DNA from: CAYLNL01 sp964385175
GTDB taxonomy: Bacteria > Bacteroidota > Bacteroidia > Flavobacteriales > Flavobacteriaceae
DNA length: 64,000 nt
Direction of reading: 5' to 3'
Assembly: GCA_964385175.1 (NCBI GenBank)
Contig: CAYLNL010000002.1
Location: 124,001 to 188,000 of the forward strand
Position numbers and translations under genes: made by a program. Numbering within the stretch: position 1 is the first letter of the stretch; each line of letters begins with the position of its first letter. The notes beneath the pieces are model-generated. The model worked only from the letters and a program-made list of their open reading frames with translations. It was not told the origin of the DNA and made no database searches. This document shows positions 1 to 7,767 of this stretch, in pieces.

Positions 1-680
1 CCGTTCACAGAAGGAAAGGCGCCCGATGTGGCAATGGTTTTTTCTTTTCCGTTTATGTTGAATGTCCATCGGTACTCGTACACCGGCTGGGGAGCGTTTA
101 TCGGTACTGCCATAGCTGTGGGAATATGTACCCCTATTTTATAGGGACGAAAATCTATGAGCGGGAGATGGTTCAGCACATAATACGCCAGGAAACCGAA
201 TCCTGCCAGGGCGACTGCCAAACCGGCATGGCTTATTTTTGGATGGAAAAGAGGGCGTATTTGTTTCCTGCGGGCAAGAAGAACGAGTGTGAGCGCCAAC
301 AGCGCTGCATCTTTGTAAAACGACTGCCAGGGGGTGAGTTTTAGGGCGTCCCCGAAACAGCCGCAATCGGTAACCTTGTGAAAATATGCGGAGTAGAAGG
401 TGAGAAACAGGAAAAATACCATCATGCCCAGCAAACTGCGAAGGGTGAAGATACGGTACATGCCCAGCAGCAGCAGCACACCCAGCATACTTTCCGCCAA
501 TGCCAACACGAGCGCTATGGGCAGGGCATAGGGTTCTAAAAAGGGAAGGTTCAGGACGCCGCGACTCATGTACTCTTCTAATTTAAAGGAAAAGCCCAGC
601 GGGTCGTTTAGCTTTATGAGCCCGCTCAGCAAGAAGGTGATGCCTACCAGCAGGCGGGCGGGGAATACCAGGATGTTCAT
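1..680 (-). CDS. DoxX-family membrane protein, BT_3928 type (5' part; runs off the left edge)
   Basis: Reading the minus strand from an ATG at 680 gives an open frame of 226 codons that leaves the window without a stop. The protein begins MNILVFPARLLVGITFLLSG and has four hydrophobic segments, followed by a soluble region starting near residue 185. The motif DCGCFGDALKL after the third segment and the family-typical first helix (SGLIKLNDPLGF) match the Bacteroidota BT_3928-type branch of the DoxX superfamily. These integral membrane proteins are of uncertain function and are often linked to redox or thioredoxin-like proteins. The C-terminal soluble part (YEYRWTFNINGKEK) is also typical of that branch. 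The upstream region is shared divergently with the UPF0175 gene. Confidence 0.85.
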   Translation of the reverse strand, partial: MNILVFPARLLVGITFLLSGLIKLNDPLGFSFKLEEYMSRGVLNLPFLEPYALPIALVLALAESMLGVLLLLGMYRIFTLRSLLGMMVFFLFLTFYSAYFHKVTDCGCFGDALKLTPWQSFYKDAALLALTLVLLARRKQIRPLFHPKISHAGLAVALAGFGFLAYYVLNHLPLIDFRPYKIGVHIPTAMAVPINAPQPVYEYRWTFNINGKEKTIATSGAFPSVN

Positions 681-740
681 ACTGCAAATATCAAAATTAA
701 AAATTCAACTGCCAAGCCATGCCACCGACAGGTATAAAAA

Positions 741-786
741 TACAGTACTGTAATGCGGAAAACCGGTATAGGTTTCTGTATCTTTG
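741..786 (+). promoter_or_regulatory. Promoter with a 12-bp palindrome, upstream of the UPF0175 gene
   Basis: TATCTTTG at 779-786 fits the Bacteroidota -7 consensus TAnnTTTG and lies 16 nt before the ATG at 803. A perfect palindrome, TACAGTACTGTA, occupies 741-752, where an operator could sit. Antitoxins often repress their own operon, so an autoregulatory operator is plausible. That role is inferred and not shown. Confidence 0.45.
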
Positions 787-802
787 TACAAAATGATGAA
801 CT

Positions 803-1060
803 ATGGAAGGCGTAATACAGGTAGAATATCCGGAATCGCTGGCTAATTCATTAAAATTAAGCGAAAAAGAATTTGAGCGGGAAATGAAAACAATCTCATT
901 GGTAAAACTCTTCGAATTGGGTAAGGTTTCATCTGGTACGGCAGCTAAGGTGTTGGGATTGACAAGACTGGATTTTCTCGAATTACTGGCTACCTATAAA
1001 ATATCTGCCCTGGAACCGTACGCTCCTGGTGATGTAAGAGAAGATATTGCAAATGCCTAA
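803..1060 (+). CDS. UPF0175 family protein (probable antitoxin)
   Basis: This 85-residue protein has the length and layout of UPF0175: an N-terminal beta strand, a helical KLSEKEFEREMK segment, the small helix-turn-helix-like core SSGTAAKVLGLTRLDFLELL, and an acidic end (DVREDIANA). UPF0175 proteins are usually encoded directly upstream of a DUF3368/PIN-domain ribonuclease and act as the antitoxin of that pair. The start of such a toxin does overlap the end of this gene (ATG at 1053), but it is truncated after about 17 residues. This copy therefore appears to be an orphan antitoxin. The ATG at 803 is chosen because of its spacing from the promoter at 779-786. Confidence 0.8.
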   Translation: MEGVIQVEYPESLANSLKLSEKEFEREMKTISLVKLFELGKVSSGTAAKVLGLTRLDFLELLATYKISALEPYAPGDVREDIANA

Positions 1061-1166
1061 AGTAGTTTCAAATACTACTCCTTTAATTTCACCAATTAAA
1101 GTATGGAGGAAATTCTTAAAACAACCCTGCTTGAGTTCGAGAAAAGTGCTTTTATCATTGACTTAG
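1053..1166 (+). pseudogene. Truncated DUF3368 PIN-domain toxin (5' fragment)
   Basis: The ATG at 1053 overlaps the last 8 nt of the UPF0175 gene. The first residues, MPKVVSNTTPLISPIKV, match the conserved start of DUF3368 PIN toxins, including the first catalytic-pocket region SNTTPLI. From about position 1104 the reading frame loses all resemblance and stops at 1164-1166. The following gene starts at 1103, exactly at the junction. This is best read as a toxin gene cut by a recombination event that joined unrelated DNA. Confidence 0.65.
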
Positions 1167-1567
1167 TTAAGCACAGCAGCGGTAAACAGTACATTCGAAT
1201 TTTACAGACCATTCAAGACGAAGAGTCAAACAACAAGCGAGCAATTAAAATCAATCCATCGCTTTTAAGTGACATTTTGGCTGTGCTAAACTCGTATCAG
1301 GAATTAATTCCTGGCGACAAAGAGGAGCAACAGGCAAAAAAATCATCAATAACAACAAAGATTCGTGCAAGAACTCTGACAGAATCGGAAAAGTCAGCAA
1401 TTCAGAATCGTTACCTCAAAGGCGTTTCTATTCCTGACTTGACAATTCAGTTTGACTGCAAAGAGGAGTTGATTGAGCAGGTTTTAAATAATAGCGATAT
1501 CGCAATCGTTGACAACAAATTTTCAAAGGCATTTTACTATAAAAAATATAAGCGAAGAAGAAAATGA
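1103..1567 (+). CDS. Small protein with a PC4/p15-like N-terminal half
   Basis: This is a 154-residue protein. Residues about 8-65 (EFEKSAFIIDLVKHSSGKQYIRI, then a turn and IKINPSLLSDILAVLNSY) show the strand-strand-strand-helix pattern of PC4/YdbC-like single-stranded nucleic-acid-binding domains. This assignment is by pattern only. Residues about 90-135 (LTESEKSAIQNRYLKGVSIPDLTIQFDC) resemble a sigma-like or HTH helix-turn-helix in which the region KGVSIPDLTIQF would be the recognition part. The C-terminus is strongly basic (YYKKYKRRRK). A nucleic-acid-binding role is likely but unproven. The ATG lies at the breakpoint of the truncated PIN toxin. Confidence 0.5.
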   Translation: MEEILKTTLLEFEKSAFIIDLVKHSSGKQYIRILQTIQDEESNNKRAIKINPSLLSDILAVLNSYQELIPGDKEEQQAKKSSITTKIRARTLTESEKSAIQNRYLKGVSIPDLTIQFDCKEELIEQVLNNSDIAIVDNKFSKAFYYKKYKRRRK

Positions 1568-1595
1568 AGAGCAATTACATCCTTTGCCCCTGCAA

Positions 1596-1734
1596 GCCTC
1601 ACACTCGTATCACACACAGTCTCACCCGCCCGCGCACATACGCGCGCAGCCGCGCCCGCACACAGGCTCGCGCCATCGCGCACGAAACTTCGAGGATAAA
1701 AAAAGAAAGTGTTGCTTTTACCTACGGGTTAGGC
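1596..1734 (-). repeat. Intergenic module: GC-rich block plus integron-like half site (minus orientation)
   Basis: A GC-rich block of alternating purines and pyrimidines (CCCGCGCACATACGCGCGCA and similar) starts with CTCGTATCACACACAGT at about 1605, a string that recurs at 2293. On the minus strand, GCCTAAC (complement of 1728-1734) lies 30 nt beyond the DUF2442 stop codon and fits the integron attC R'' consensus RYYYAAC exactly. Confidence 0.5.
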
Positions 1735-1763
1735 GGCGTTTAATTGTTCGATGGTATGAATGT

Positions 1764-1994
1764 CTAATCAATATGTTCTCTTAAGAAATTTGGGCAAAAA
1801 TCAAACCTGTTAGGCCATTCAATTCCTCCGCCAGTATCTATTTTAACAAGTTTAAAGTACTGTTCATTTAAAAGTTCAGCGCTTATTCCTTTTCCTAAGA
1901 AATTGGTAAAGTCAATTATTTTAGATGCTCCATCATGGAACAGTAGCCATAATTTAAAATTCCCTATATGTTTTATAGCTACTACCTTATTCAT
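1764..1994 (-). CDS. DUF2442 domain-containing protein
   Basis: From the ATG at 1994 the protein is 76 residues. MNKVVAIKHIGNFKLWLLFHDGASKIIDF matches the DUF2442 pattern, a short two-strand hairpin with LxFxDG-xxxxDF, followed by FLREHID at the end. DUF2442 genes commonly follow a DUF4160 gene, and the pair is thought to be toxin-antitoxin-like. The end of a DUF4160 gene lies 7 nt upstream, which supports the start at 1994 over a longer start at 2033. The gene lies between two integron-like half sites, GTTAGAC (2098-2104) and GCCTAAC (1728-1734), read in its own orientation. Confidence 0.75.
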   Translation of the reverse strand: MNKVVAIKHIGNFKLWLLFHDGASKIIDFTNFLGKGISAELLNEQYFKLVKIDTGGGIEWPNRFDFCPNFLREHID

Positions 1995-2001
1995 ACGCTC
2001 T

Positions 2002-2100
2002 CTATTGTAATGATTCAATGGGTTTAACTTCATTCAATTCGGAAGCCAGTTTCCAATCTTCCAATAACTCACTTCTGTAGCCGATGCTTCTAATACCGTC
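2002..2100 (-). pseudogene. C-terminal remnant of a DUF4160 gene
   Basis: On the minus strand just after the half site GTTAGAC (2098-2104) an open frame reads GYRSELLEDWKLASELNEVK, then PIESLQ and a stop at 2002-2004. This matches the C-terminal end of DUF4160 proteins (pattern RxELLxxWxLA...xxIxPL), the usual upstream partner of DUF2442. There is no start codon or N-terminal half, because the gene is cut exactly where the intergenic module begins. Confidence 0.55.
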
Positions 2101-2375
2101 TAACGGTTAATTATCTACAAATATAGCAATAAAAAATAAAACCTGCCGCCGGTACGAGTCTCTTGGCTCGTACCGCATACAGCCCCGCGCCCGCCTGCCC
2201 ACATACGCGCGCAGCCGCCCCCACATATACACAAGCACGCCCGCGCGAAAACCCGTTACCTGCTAACTTCGCCCGCTGGGGCGGGCTCTCTGGCTCGTAT
2301 CACACACAGTCCCCGCCCGAACACAGGCACGCGCGTGTGCATGCACGGGCACATGAGAAAAAAATGTTGGAGGTT
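2098..2375 (-). repeat. Intergenic module (minus orientation): two GC-rich blocks, promoter box and GTTAGAC half site
   Basis: Read on the minus strand, this holds GC-rich purine/pyrimidine alternating blocks (about 2160-2370). They are followed by a TATATTTG box (complement of 2118-2125) and then CCGTTAGACGG. The two blocks are related to each other and to 1605: each contains CTCGTA(T/C)C(A/G)CA(C/T)ACAG followed by a C-rich run. The order block, TATATTTG, GTTRRRY is the same as in the plus-strand copies upstream of other cassette genes. The interval 2034-2479 holds no other gene that I can support. Confidence 0.6.
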
Positions 2376-2479
2376 GTTTGCTGGCACAAGCCGGGGGAGG
2401 TTTACACCAGTGCACGGTTAATGGAAGAAAATAAATAAGCTGTGAGGCGAAGCCCCACAGCTATTGAAATTAGACTCTT

Positions 2480-4408
2480 CTAATGGGTAAGTATCATCTT
2501 TTTAGTATCCAGCGCCTGCCCGTCTGCCACCAGTGTATAGAGATACATGCCGGAAGCAAATCGCCCGGCGGAAATTTCCAAAGAAATTTCTCCCCGCTCA
2601 ACAAGCGGATAGTTCGCCAATTCCATGCCCTGGAGGTTATAGATAAGAATGTTGGCTTGTTGCACGCCCTGGGGTACGCGCGCCCGAATGGTAGTGGTTT
2701 TGTGAAAGGGGTTGGGCGTGTTCTGATAGAGCGTAAAACCTTGAGAAAGGTCTGTGTTTCCAGCATTCAGCATTGTTTCCGCATTTGTGCCGGGGGTTTT
2801 AGACGTTCCATACACGGCCATTTTCAAGGCCTCTACTTCCTGCCTAAGCGTTTCGTTTTGCTGTTGTTGCACCGTTACCAGCTGTTGCAACTGTTCTATG
2901 AGTTCCTGTTGTTCCTGCATTCCTTTCACTAAGGGCACCACAAATTCAGCGTAGCGAAGCCCATAGGGGGCGGTTTCGTTCTGGGGTTTATCTACCCCCG
3001 AAAATACATAGCCTCTTTCTTGCACCACCTTATCTACCTCCTGGGCAATAAACCCCACTGTGCGCTCTCCCTTGGAGATACCTATGGGCTGCTCGCCTTT
3101 GCCCTGTAAAAAGTGGTGCAGTTTTTGCCGGTCCAACTCATAGCTCACAGGGCGTAGTTGCCGAATAAACGAGAGTCCCGTTACATCTTCCTTAATGTCT
3201 TTTTTAAACCGCGCATCCGATACAGCAGTCCAGCCAACGATTCCTCCAATACTGGTAACGCTGGCATTCCCTATGCGAACCTGGTTAGAGGCGGTGGTAG
3301 TAGCCCCGTTGCCAAGGGCGGTGGTGTTTGAATAATTTCCCGCATCAGGGCCAGCCTCACAACCGATGGCGGTGTTGTGGCTCCCGGTAGTATTGAGGGC
3401 TAACGCCTGGTGTCCCACCGCTACGTTACAAAATCCGCTGGTATTGCCCAGGAGCGCCTGGGTCCCGTTAGCTGTATTGGCATTGCCAACGGTATTAAAT
3501 CCAAGGGCGGCATACCCAATAGCAGTGTTTTCATTACCGGTAACATTAGAATACAGCCCATAAATGCCATTGGCGGTATTGCGGGCCCCGGTGGTGTTAG
3601 CAAAGAGCGTTAAATAGCCTAACCCGTTGTTTTCATAGCCTGTGGTGTTGTTAAAGCCGCTTCGGGAACCTATAAAAGTGTTATAGACGCCGGTAGTATT
3701 GGCAAACCCGCTTTCCCTGCCTGCAAAGGTGTTATGGGTTCCTGTTGTATTGTTTTCCCCGCTGGAAGCGCCTACAAATACGTTATCCGACGCATTATTA
3801 TTTACGCCGCTGCGGTAACCCATAAAGACATTGAGGTCTCCGGTGTTGTTAGCAAACCCGCTTTCTTTACCTACAAAAGTATTTCGGCGCCCATCTACAT
3901 TGTTTTCCCCGCTGGAAGCGCCTACATATACATTCTCATATCCATCAATATTAGCGGCGCCGCTTCGGTATCCCATAAATACATTCAAAGTTCCATTAAC
4001 ATTAGCAAGCCCGCTCTCCTTGCCTATAAAGGTGTTTTGGCTTCCCTCTACATTGTTTTCCCCACTGAAGGCACCTACAAATACGTTATCATCTAAGCGG
4101 TTGTTATACCCGCTGCGAAAGCCTACAAATACATTCCAACTACCGTGTTCATTAAGATACCCGCTCTCGGCACCCAAAAAAGAATTGTCACGCCCATCGG
4201 TATTAGAATAGCCGCTATGGTCTCCTATAAACGTATTAAACTCATTTCCATTATTTAGGCCTGCTTCGTGTCCAAAAAAGGAAGAAGCACCTCCCCCAGT
4301 GCCAGCGGTGGTAAAAGGATCAATCAGCCCGCCATAACTAGTGTTTTGCGCCGGAAGGATGCCATGTCCTGCCAGGAGGGCAATTCCTAAGAAATACAAC
4401 TTTTTCAT
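2480..4408 (-). CDS. T9SS-sorted repeat protein with an S74 (endosialidase-type) chaperone domain
   Basis: This 642-residue protein has a signal peptide (MKKLYFLGIALLAGHGILPA). Residues about 30-375 are an array of about 24-residue beta-helix repeats of the YadA-head or phage-tail type (NTFIGxxSGxxN, NVFVGxxSGxNN). At about 395-500 is an intramolecular chaperone domain of the peptidase S74 family (SDARFKKDIK, VGFIAQEV), which trimerises and can self-cleave. A glutamine-rich coiled coil follows (EQQELIEQLQQLVTVQQQQN). The last about 85 residues (YQNTPNPFHKTTTI...GMYLYTLVADG) are a type A T9SS sorting domain. It is probably a trimeric surface or secreted fibre. It sits among integron-like cassettes but is much larger than they are. 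The neighbouring repeats differ by silent changes, so the array looks old. Confidence 0.85.
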   Translation of the reverse strand: MKKLYFLGIALLAGHGILPAQNTSYGGLIDPFTTAGTGGGASSFFGHEAGLNNGNEFNTFIGDHSGYSNTDGRDNSFLGAESGYLNEHGSWNVFVGFRSGYNNRLDDNVFVGAFSGENNVEGSQNTFIGKESGLANVNGTLNVFMGYRSGAANIDGYENVYVGASSGENNVDGRRNTFVGKESGFANNTGDLNVFMGYRSGVNNNASDNVFVGASSGENNTTGTHNTFAGRESGFANTTGVYNTFIGSRSGFNNTTGYENNGLGYLTLFANTTGARNTANGIYGLYSNVTGNENTAIGYAALGFNTVGNANTANGTQALLGNTSGFCNVAVGHQALALNTTGSHNTAIGCEAGPDAGNYSNTTALGNGATTTASNQVRIGNASVTSIGGIVGWTAVSDARFKKDIKEDVTGLSFIRQLRPVSYELDRQKLHHFLQGKGEQPIGISKGERTVGFIAQEVDKVVQERGYVFSGVDKPQNETAPYGLRYAEFVVPLVKGMQEQQELIEQLQQLVTVQQQQNETLRQEVEALKMAVYGTSKTPGTNAETMLNAGNTDLSQGFTLYQNTPNPFHKTTTIRARVPQGVQQANILIYNLQGMELANYPLVERGEISLEISAGRFASGMYLYTLVADGQALDTKKMILTH

Positions 4409-4560
4409 TTTTTATAGTTTTAATGGTTATTGTAACAAATATATGCAAAATAAAATTGTTTTTAATAGATAAATAATTTACTTGTGTGTTTTTGTAAGAA
4501 TAGTATAAAAATACGCTCATTTGGCTAATGGCTTGGGCACAACCTGGTTTCCTGTTCTGG
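4409..4560. other. AT-rich region upstream of the S74/T9SS gene
   Basis: This is the leader and promoter region of the minus-strand surface-protein gene. It is rich in A and T (long runs near 4430-4480), and I identified no gene in it. It passes into the intergenic module that precedes the antiporter. Confidence 0.3.
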
Positions 4561-4589
4561 GCATAGCCCGGAATAGGGTCAGATTGTAC

Positions 4590-4885
4590 CGTAGGCAAAA
4601 TGTCTGCACCTCTATAGCGGCCAGGACGGAACTTTGAGCGGCTCGCTCGCGGAAGAGCATAGGCGCATTCCCGCGAGGACGAGGGTGCACGGGCGCAGGC
4701 GCGCATGAGAGGTGGCAGCGTAGGCAAAAGACAATTAAACTAGTTGGTTTGGTTTTTACGATATTTGCAGGAATCTAATAGTTGAAGCAAAATTCCCTGA
4801 GAACTTTGCACAACACCGGGTTTACTCCATTTGCTATAGGCGAGCTTCTTGAGGCCGCTGGCCCATTGGTTGCAATGCTAACCAA
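4590..4885 (+). repeat. Intergenic module upstream of the antiporter gene
   Basis: GC-rich block at about 4600-4710 (GGGCGCAGGCGCGCATGAG), then GATATTTG (4760-4767), a degenerate promoter box. The hairpin region runs from GTTG at 4781 to CAAC at 4814 (34 nt), followed by ACACCGGGTTT as in other copies. The half-site region near 4850-4880 (GGCCGCTGGCCCATTGGTTG) is less well conserved than in the copies at 8001 and 15341. Confidence 0.55.
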
Positions 4886-4969
4886 GCCCGAAACAAAATC
4901 GTGCAAACGAACATTTTTCGGCTCGGCAAGACTAAAGAACTATTGGACATTTTAACCGGCGATTAAACA

Positions 4970-4977
4970 TACCTTTG
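4970..4977 (+). promoter_or_regulatory. Promoter -7 element of the antiporter gene
   Basis: TACCTTTG is an exact TAnnTTTG match, 27 nt before the ATG at 5005. The antiporter therefore has its own promoter separate from the module box at 4760. Confidence 0.5.
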
Positions 4978-5004
4978 CAGTGGCATAGATAAGAGAATAA
5001 AAGA

Positions 5005-6486
5005 ATGTATTTAACAATTGAAAATATACTATTAGTTGGTTCTCTATTACTTTTTGTGAGCATTATTGCAGGTAAGACTTCATACAAATTTGGCGTTCCT
5101 ACTTTACTGCTTTTTTTGACAATCGGAATGTTGGCAGGTTCTGAAGGTATTGGCGGTATCAATTTTGATAATCCACAAATTGCTCAATTCATCGGTGTTG
5201 TGTCGCTTAATTTTATTTTGTTTTCAGGCGGTCTTGACACCAATTGGACTTCTGTAAAGCCAATTCTAAGAGAAGGACTTGTTTTGTCCACCTTAGGGGT
5301 TTTGCTGGCTGCCCTTTCACTCGGGACATTTGTTTGGTTCGTTACCGACTTTACGATTTATGAAAGTATGTTGCTGGGGTCTATTGTTTCATCTACGGAC
5401 GCAGCAGCCGTATTTTCAATTTTACGCTCAAAAAACCTTGCTCTAAAATCTAATCTTAGACCTACGTTAGAGTTGGAAAGCGGTAGCAACGACCCAATGG
5501 CGTATGTGCTTACTATTGCGTTTTTGACTTTGGTAATTCATCAAGACCAAAGTATTGCATCCATCATTCCCCTGTTTCTCCAACAAATGATTTTGGGCGG
5601 AGTGGCAGGTTTTGGTTTTGGAAAGCTGAGTAAATTCATCATTAATAAAATCAAACTTGACTTTGAAGGGCTTTACCCAATATTGCTTATCGCTCTAATG
5701 TTTATTACATTTTCTGCAACTGATTTTGTAGGCGGTAACGGTTTTCTTGCTATTTATATTTGCGCGGTTTATTTAGGCAACCAAGACCTCATACACAAGA
5801 AAACCATCTTGAAAATGTATGACGGTTTGGCCTGGCTGATGCAAATTGTGTTGTTCCTTACCTTAGGCCTACTCGTTTTCCCTTCCCAGATAATTCCATA
5901 TTTCGGAATTGGAATACTCATCTCATTATTCCTGATAATTATTGCCAGACCAGTGAGTGTATTCCTCAGTTTAATGTTTTTCGAAATGAAATTTAGAAGA
6001 AGATTTTATATTTCTTGGGTTGGCTTGCGTGGTGCTGTTCCTATCGTGTTTGCCACGTACCCGCTTTTGGCAGGAATTGAAAAAGCAAATATGATTTTCA
6101 ACATCGTATTTTTTATATCCGTTTCATCTGTTCTCATTCAGGGAACAACTTTATCAATCGTTGCAAAATGGCTCCATGTTGCCTTGCCCCAAAAAGCAAA
6201 AAAGATTACAGAAATAGAGAAACTCATTTTAGAGCTTCCAAAATCATCCTTACAAGAATTCGAAATATTTCCTGATTTTAAAGCAGTAAACAAAAGAATT
6301 GTTGATTTGAATTTCCCAAAATCGGCATTTATTGTAATGATTAAAAGAAACGGAGAATATATTCGTCCAGGAGGTTCAACCGAATTAGAAGCAAAAGATG
6401 TTTTAATGGTTCTTGCAGACAGTGAGGGCGATTTTGCAAAAGTGGAAGAATGTCTTTACAACTTAAATAAGGAACTAAATTTATAA
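5005..6486 (+). CDS. Potassium/proton antiporter (CPA1 family, NhaP2-like)
   Basis: A 493-residue membrane protein with about twelve hydrophobic segments in residues 1-390 and a soluble C-terminal RCK_C/TrkA-C domain (about 405-490, FEIFPDFKAVNKRIVDLNFP, ending VLMVLADSEGD). The signature STDAAAVFSILR followed by LELESGSNDPMAYVL belongs to the CPA1 cation/H+ exchangers, where the ND pair carries the transported ion. The regulatory domain and length match the K+/H+ antiporter NhaP2/CvrA group. These expel K+ or Na+ in exchange for H+ at the cytoplasmic membrane and help with osmotic and pH stress. About 25 nt after the stop is the motif GGCCAAAAACGGG, also seen after two neighbouring cassettes. 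Confidence 0.85.
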   Translation: MYLTIENILLVGSLLLFVSIIAGKTSYKFGVPTLLLFLTIGMLAGSEGIGGINFDNPQIAQFIGVVSLNFILFSGGLDTNWTSVKPILREGLVLSTLGVLLAALSLGTFVWFVTDFTIYESMLLGSIVSSTDAAAVFSILRSKNLALKSNLRPTLELESGSNDPMAYVLTIAFLTLVIHQDQSIASIIPLFLQQMILGGVAGFGFGKLSKFIINKIKLDFEGLYPILLIALMFITFSATDFVGGNGFLAIYICAVYLGNQDLIHKKTILKMYDGLAWLMQIVLFLTLGLLVFPSQIIPYFGIGILISLFLIIIARPVSVFLSLMFFEMKFRRRFYISWVGLRGAVPIVFATYPLLAGIEKANMIFNIVFFISVSSVLIQGTTLSIVAKWLHVALPQKAKKITEIEKLILELPKSSLQEFEIFPDFKAVNKRIVDLNFPKSAFIVMIKRNGEYIRPGGSTELEAKDVLMVLADSEGDFAKVEECLYNLNKELNL

Positions 6487-6562
6487 TAAGAGGAAAACAA
6501 AAAGCATAACGGCCAAAAACGGGCGAGCGGTAATTTTAACAAACACAAACATTTGACAAAAA

Positions 6563-6940
6563 TTGATAATACAAAAAGAGATAGCCATAAACTACATAAA
6601 TAATAACAACCTAATTGGAATAAAAGCAGGCTTGCTACGCCCTACATTTTTAGACATTTGGATGGTTGTAGTTGATAATAGAATTTTTGCTCGTTCTTGG
6701 GGATTTGCCGAGAAAAGTTGATACAACAGTTTTTTACAAAACCCATTAGGGCAAATTAAATGTGGCGAAATGGTTTTTTCCATAGAAGCATCTATATCGG
6801 CAGATAAAGAAGCATTAACTGAAAAAATAAACAGTGCTTACCTGGCAAAATATAAGACACCTCAAAATATAAAATATGCAATCGGAATAATAGAGGAAAA
6901 ACACATGGAAAAAACGATGGAATTTACGATAACCGAATAA
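6563..6940 (+). pseudogene. DUF2255 family protein, interrupted by a nonsense codon
   Basis: One plus-strand frame from about 6563 to the stop at 6938-6940 reads LIGIKAGLLRPTFLDIWMVV, VDNRIFARSWGFAEKS, stop, YNSFLQNPLGQIK and on to NSAYLAKYKTPQNIKYAIG. This matches DUF2255, a short family of unknown function, along its full length. The stop at 6719-6721 is TGA where the family has tryptophan (TGG) in the S-W-Y motif, so a single G-to-A change explains it. No ATG is visible at the 5' end, so the start may be lost as well. There are no frameshifts. Confidence 0.7.
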
Positions 6941-7053
6941 ATAGAACTACCACTAACATGGTATTGCCAAAAGCGGGGGCTACTATGATAGTTAAGTGCT
7001 TGACCAAACTTTCGTTTTTTAGATAACCCGTAGTGCTGAAACACTCATTATAA
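6941..7053 (+). repeat. attC-like cassette end after the DUF2255 remnant
   Basis: CTACCACTAACATGGTATTG begins about 9 nt after the stop codon. It contains the 13-mer ATTGCCAAAAGCG (6963-6975), which recurs at 7789-7801 at almost the same distance (22-23 nt) from the stop of the next gene. A half-site-like CACTAAC is at its 5' end. The shared position relative to unrelated genes suggests a recombination site rather than coding DNA. Confidence 0.45.
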
Positions 7054-7767
7054 AATATAATAGCTATACAAAAAACAATTAACAATTTTTCATGTACGTT
7101 TCTCATTTTCCTGGCATTTTTCACCAGGACAAATGCTCAATTTTCTTATGGCGACCATTGGTATAATAATCCCCTCGGATTTGAGCCCTTGAAATTGCAT
7201 ACTTCAATGGGGTTTATTGTCCCGGCGGTTGCCGTTGGAACTTGTTTACTTTTGACCAAGAAAGACACAGCATTACAACAAAAATTTTCTATTTACAACG
7301 AAATAGGGCTTTCTTGGGGCTATAAATATCCTCATACATTTATGCCCACAAACAACACAGGCATTACCTACCAGCTAAGAAAATATATGGCTGTTGGGGT
7401 TGAATTTGATATACTTTTCCCAAGAGACGATTTCAATAAAACTACCGGGTTTGCTGTTCGGCCATTTGCAAGATTTTACGCCATAAACAAACAAAAGTGG
7501 CAGCTTTATTTCGAATCAGGTGGCGGTCTTGTGTACACATTCACTGAATTTCCGAAACCAACCGACCAGGATAATAGGCTGGGACTTCAATTAAATGGCA
7601 TAACAAAATACGGCATTGGGTCGGGCATAACTATTCACAAAAATGCCTCTATTATGGTGGGCATTAGGCACTTGCATATTTCAAACGGAAATATAAAAGG
7701 AGTAGCGCACAACCCTTCACACGACAGCAATGGATTTTTTTTAGGACTAACCCATACACTCAAGTAA
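7054..7767 (+). CDS. Acyloxyacyl hydrolase, PagL-like lipid A 3-O-deacylase (start codon not evident)
   Basis: The frame is open from 7054 and reads KTINNFSCTFLIFLAFF, then TRTNAQFSYGDHWYNN and the barrel domain. The N-terminus is a clear signal peptide, but the first ATG/GTG/TTG in frame is TTG at 7189, deep in the mature domain. The likely initiator region (ATA CAA AAA ACA ATT) has ATA where ATG would be expected. The C-terminal motif RHLHISNGN, followed by NPSHDSNGFFLG, matches the PagL active-site region, in which His and Ser flank one residue and an acidic residue lies downstream. PagL enzymes sit in the outer membrane and remove a 3-O acyl chain from lipid A. The protein may be unexpressed or may use a rare start. 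Confidence 0.6.
   Translation, partial: NIIAIQKTINNFSCTFLIFLAFFTRTNAQFSYGDHWYNNPLGFEPLKLHTSMGFIVPAVAVGTCLLLTKKDTALQQKFSIYNEIGLSWGYKYPHTFMPTNNTGITYQLRKYMAVGVEFDILFPRDDFNKTTGFAVRPFARFYAINKQKWQLYFESGGGLVYTFTEFPKPTDQDNRLGLQLNGITKYGIGSGITIHKNASIMVGIRHLHISNGNIKGVAHNPSHDSNGFFLGLTHTLK

Noticed and set aside
2483..4211. Several long plus-strand open frames opposite the S74/T9SS gene
   Set aside because: They mirror the repeats of the minus-strand gene, have no start context and no family resemblance.
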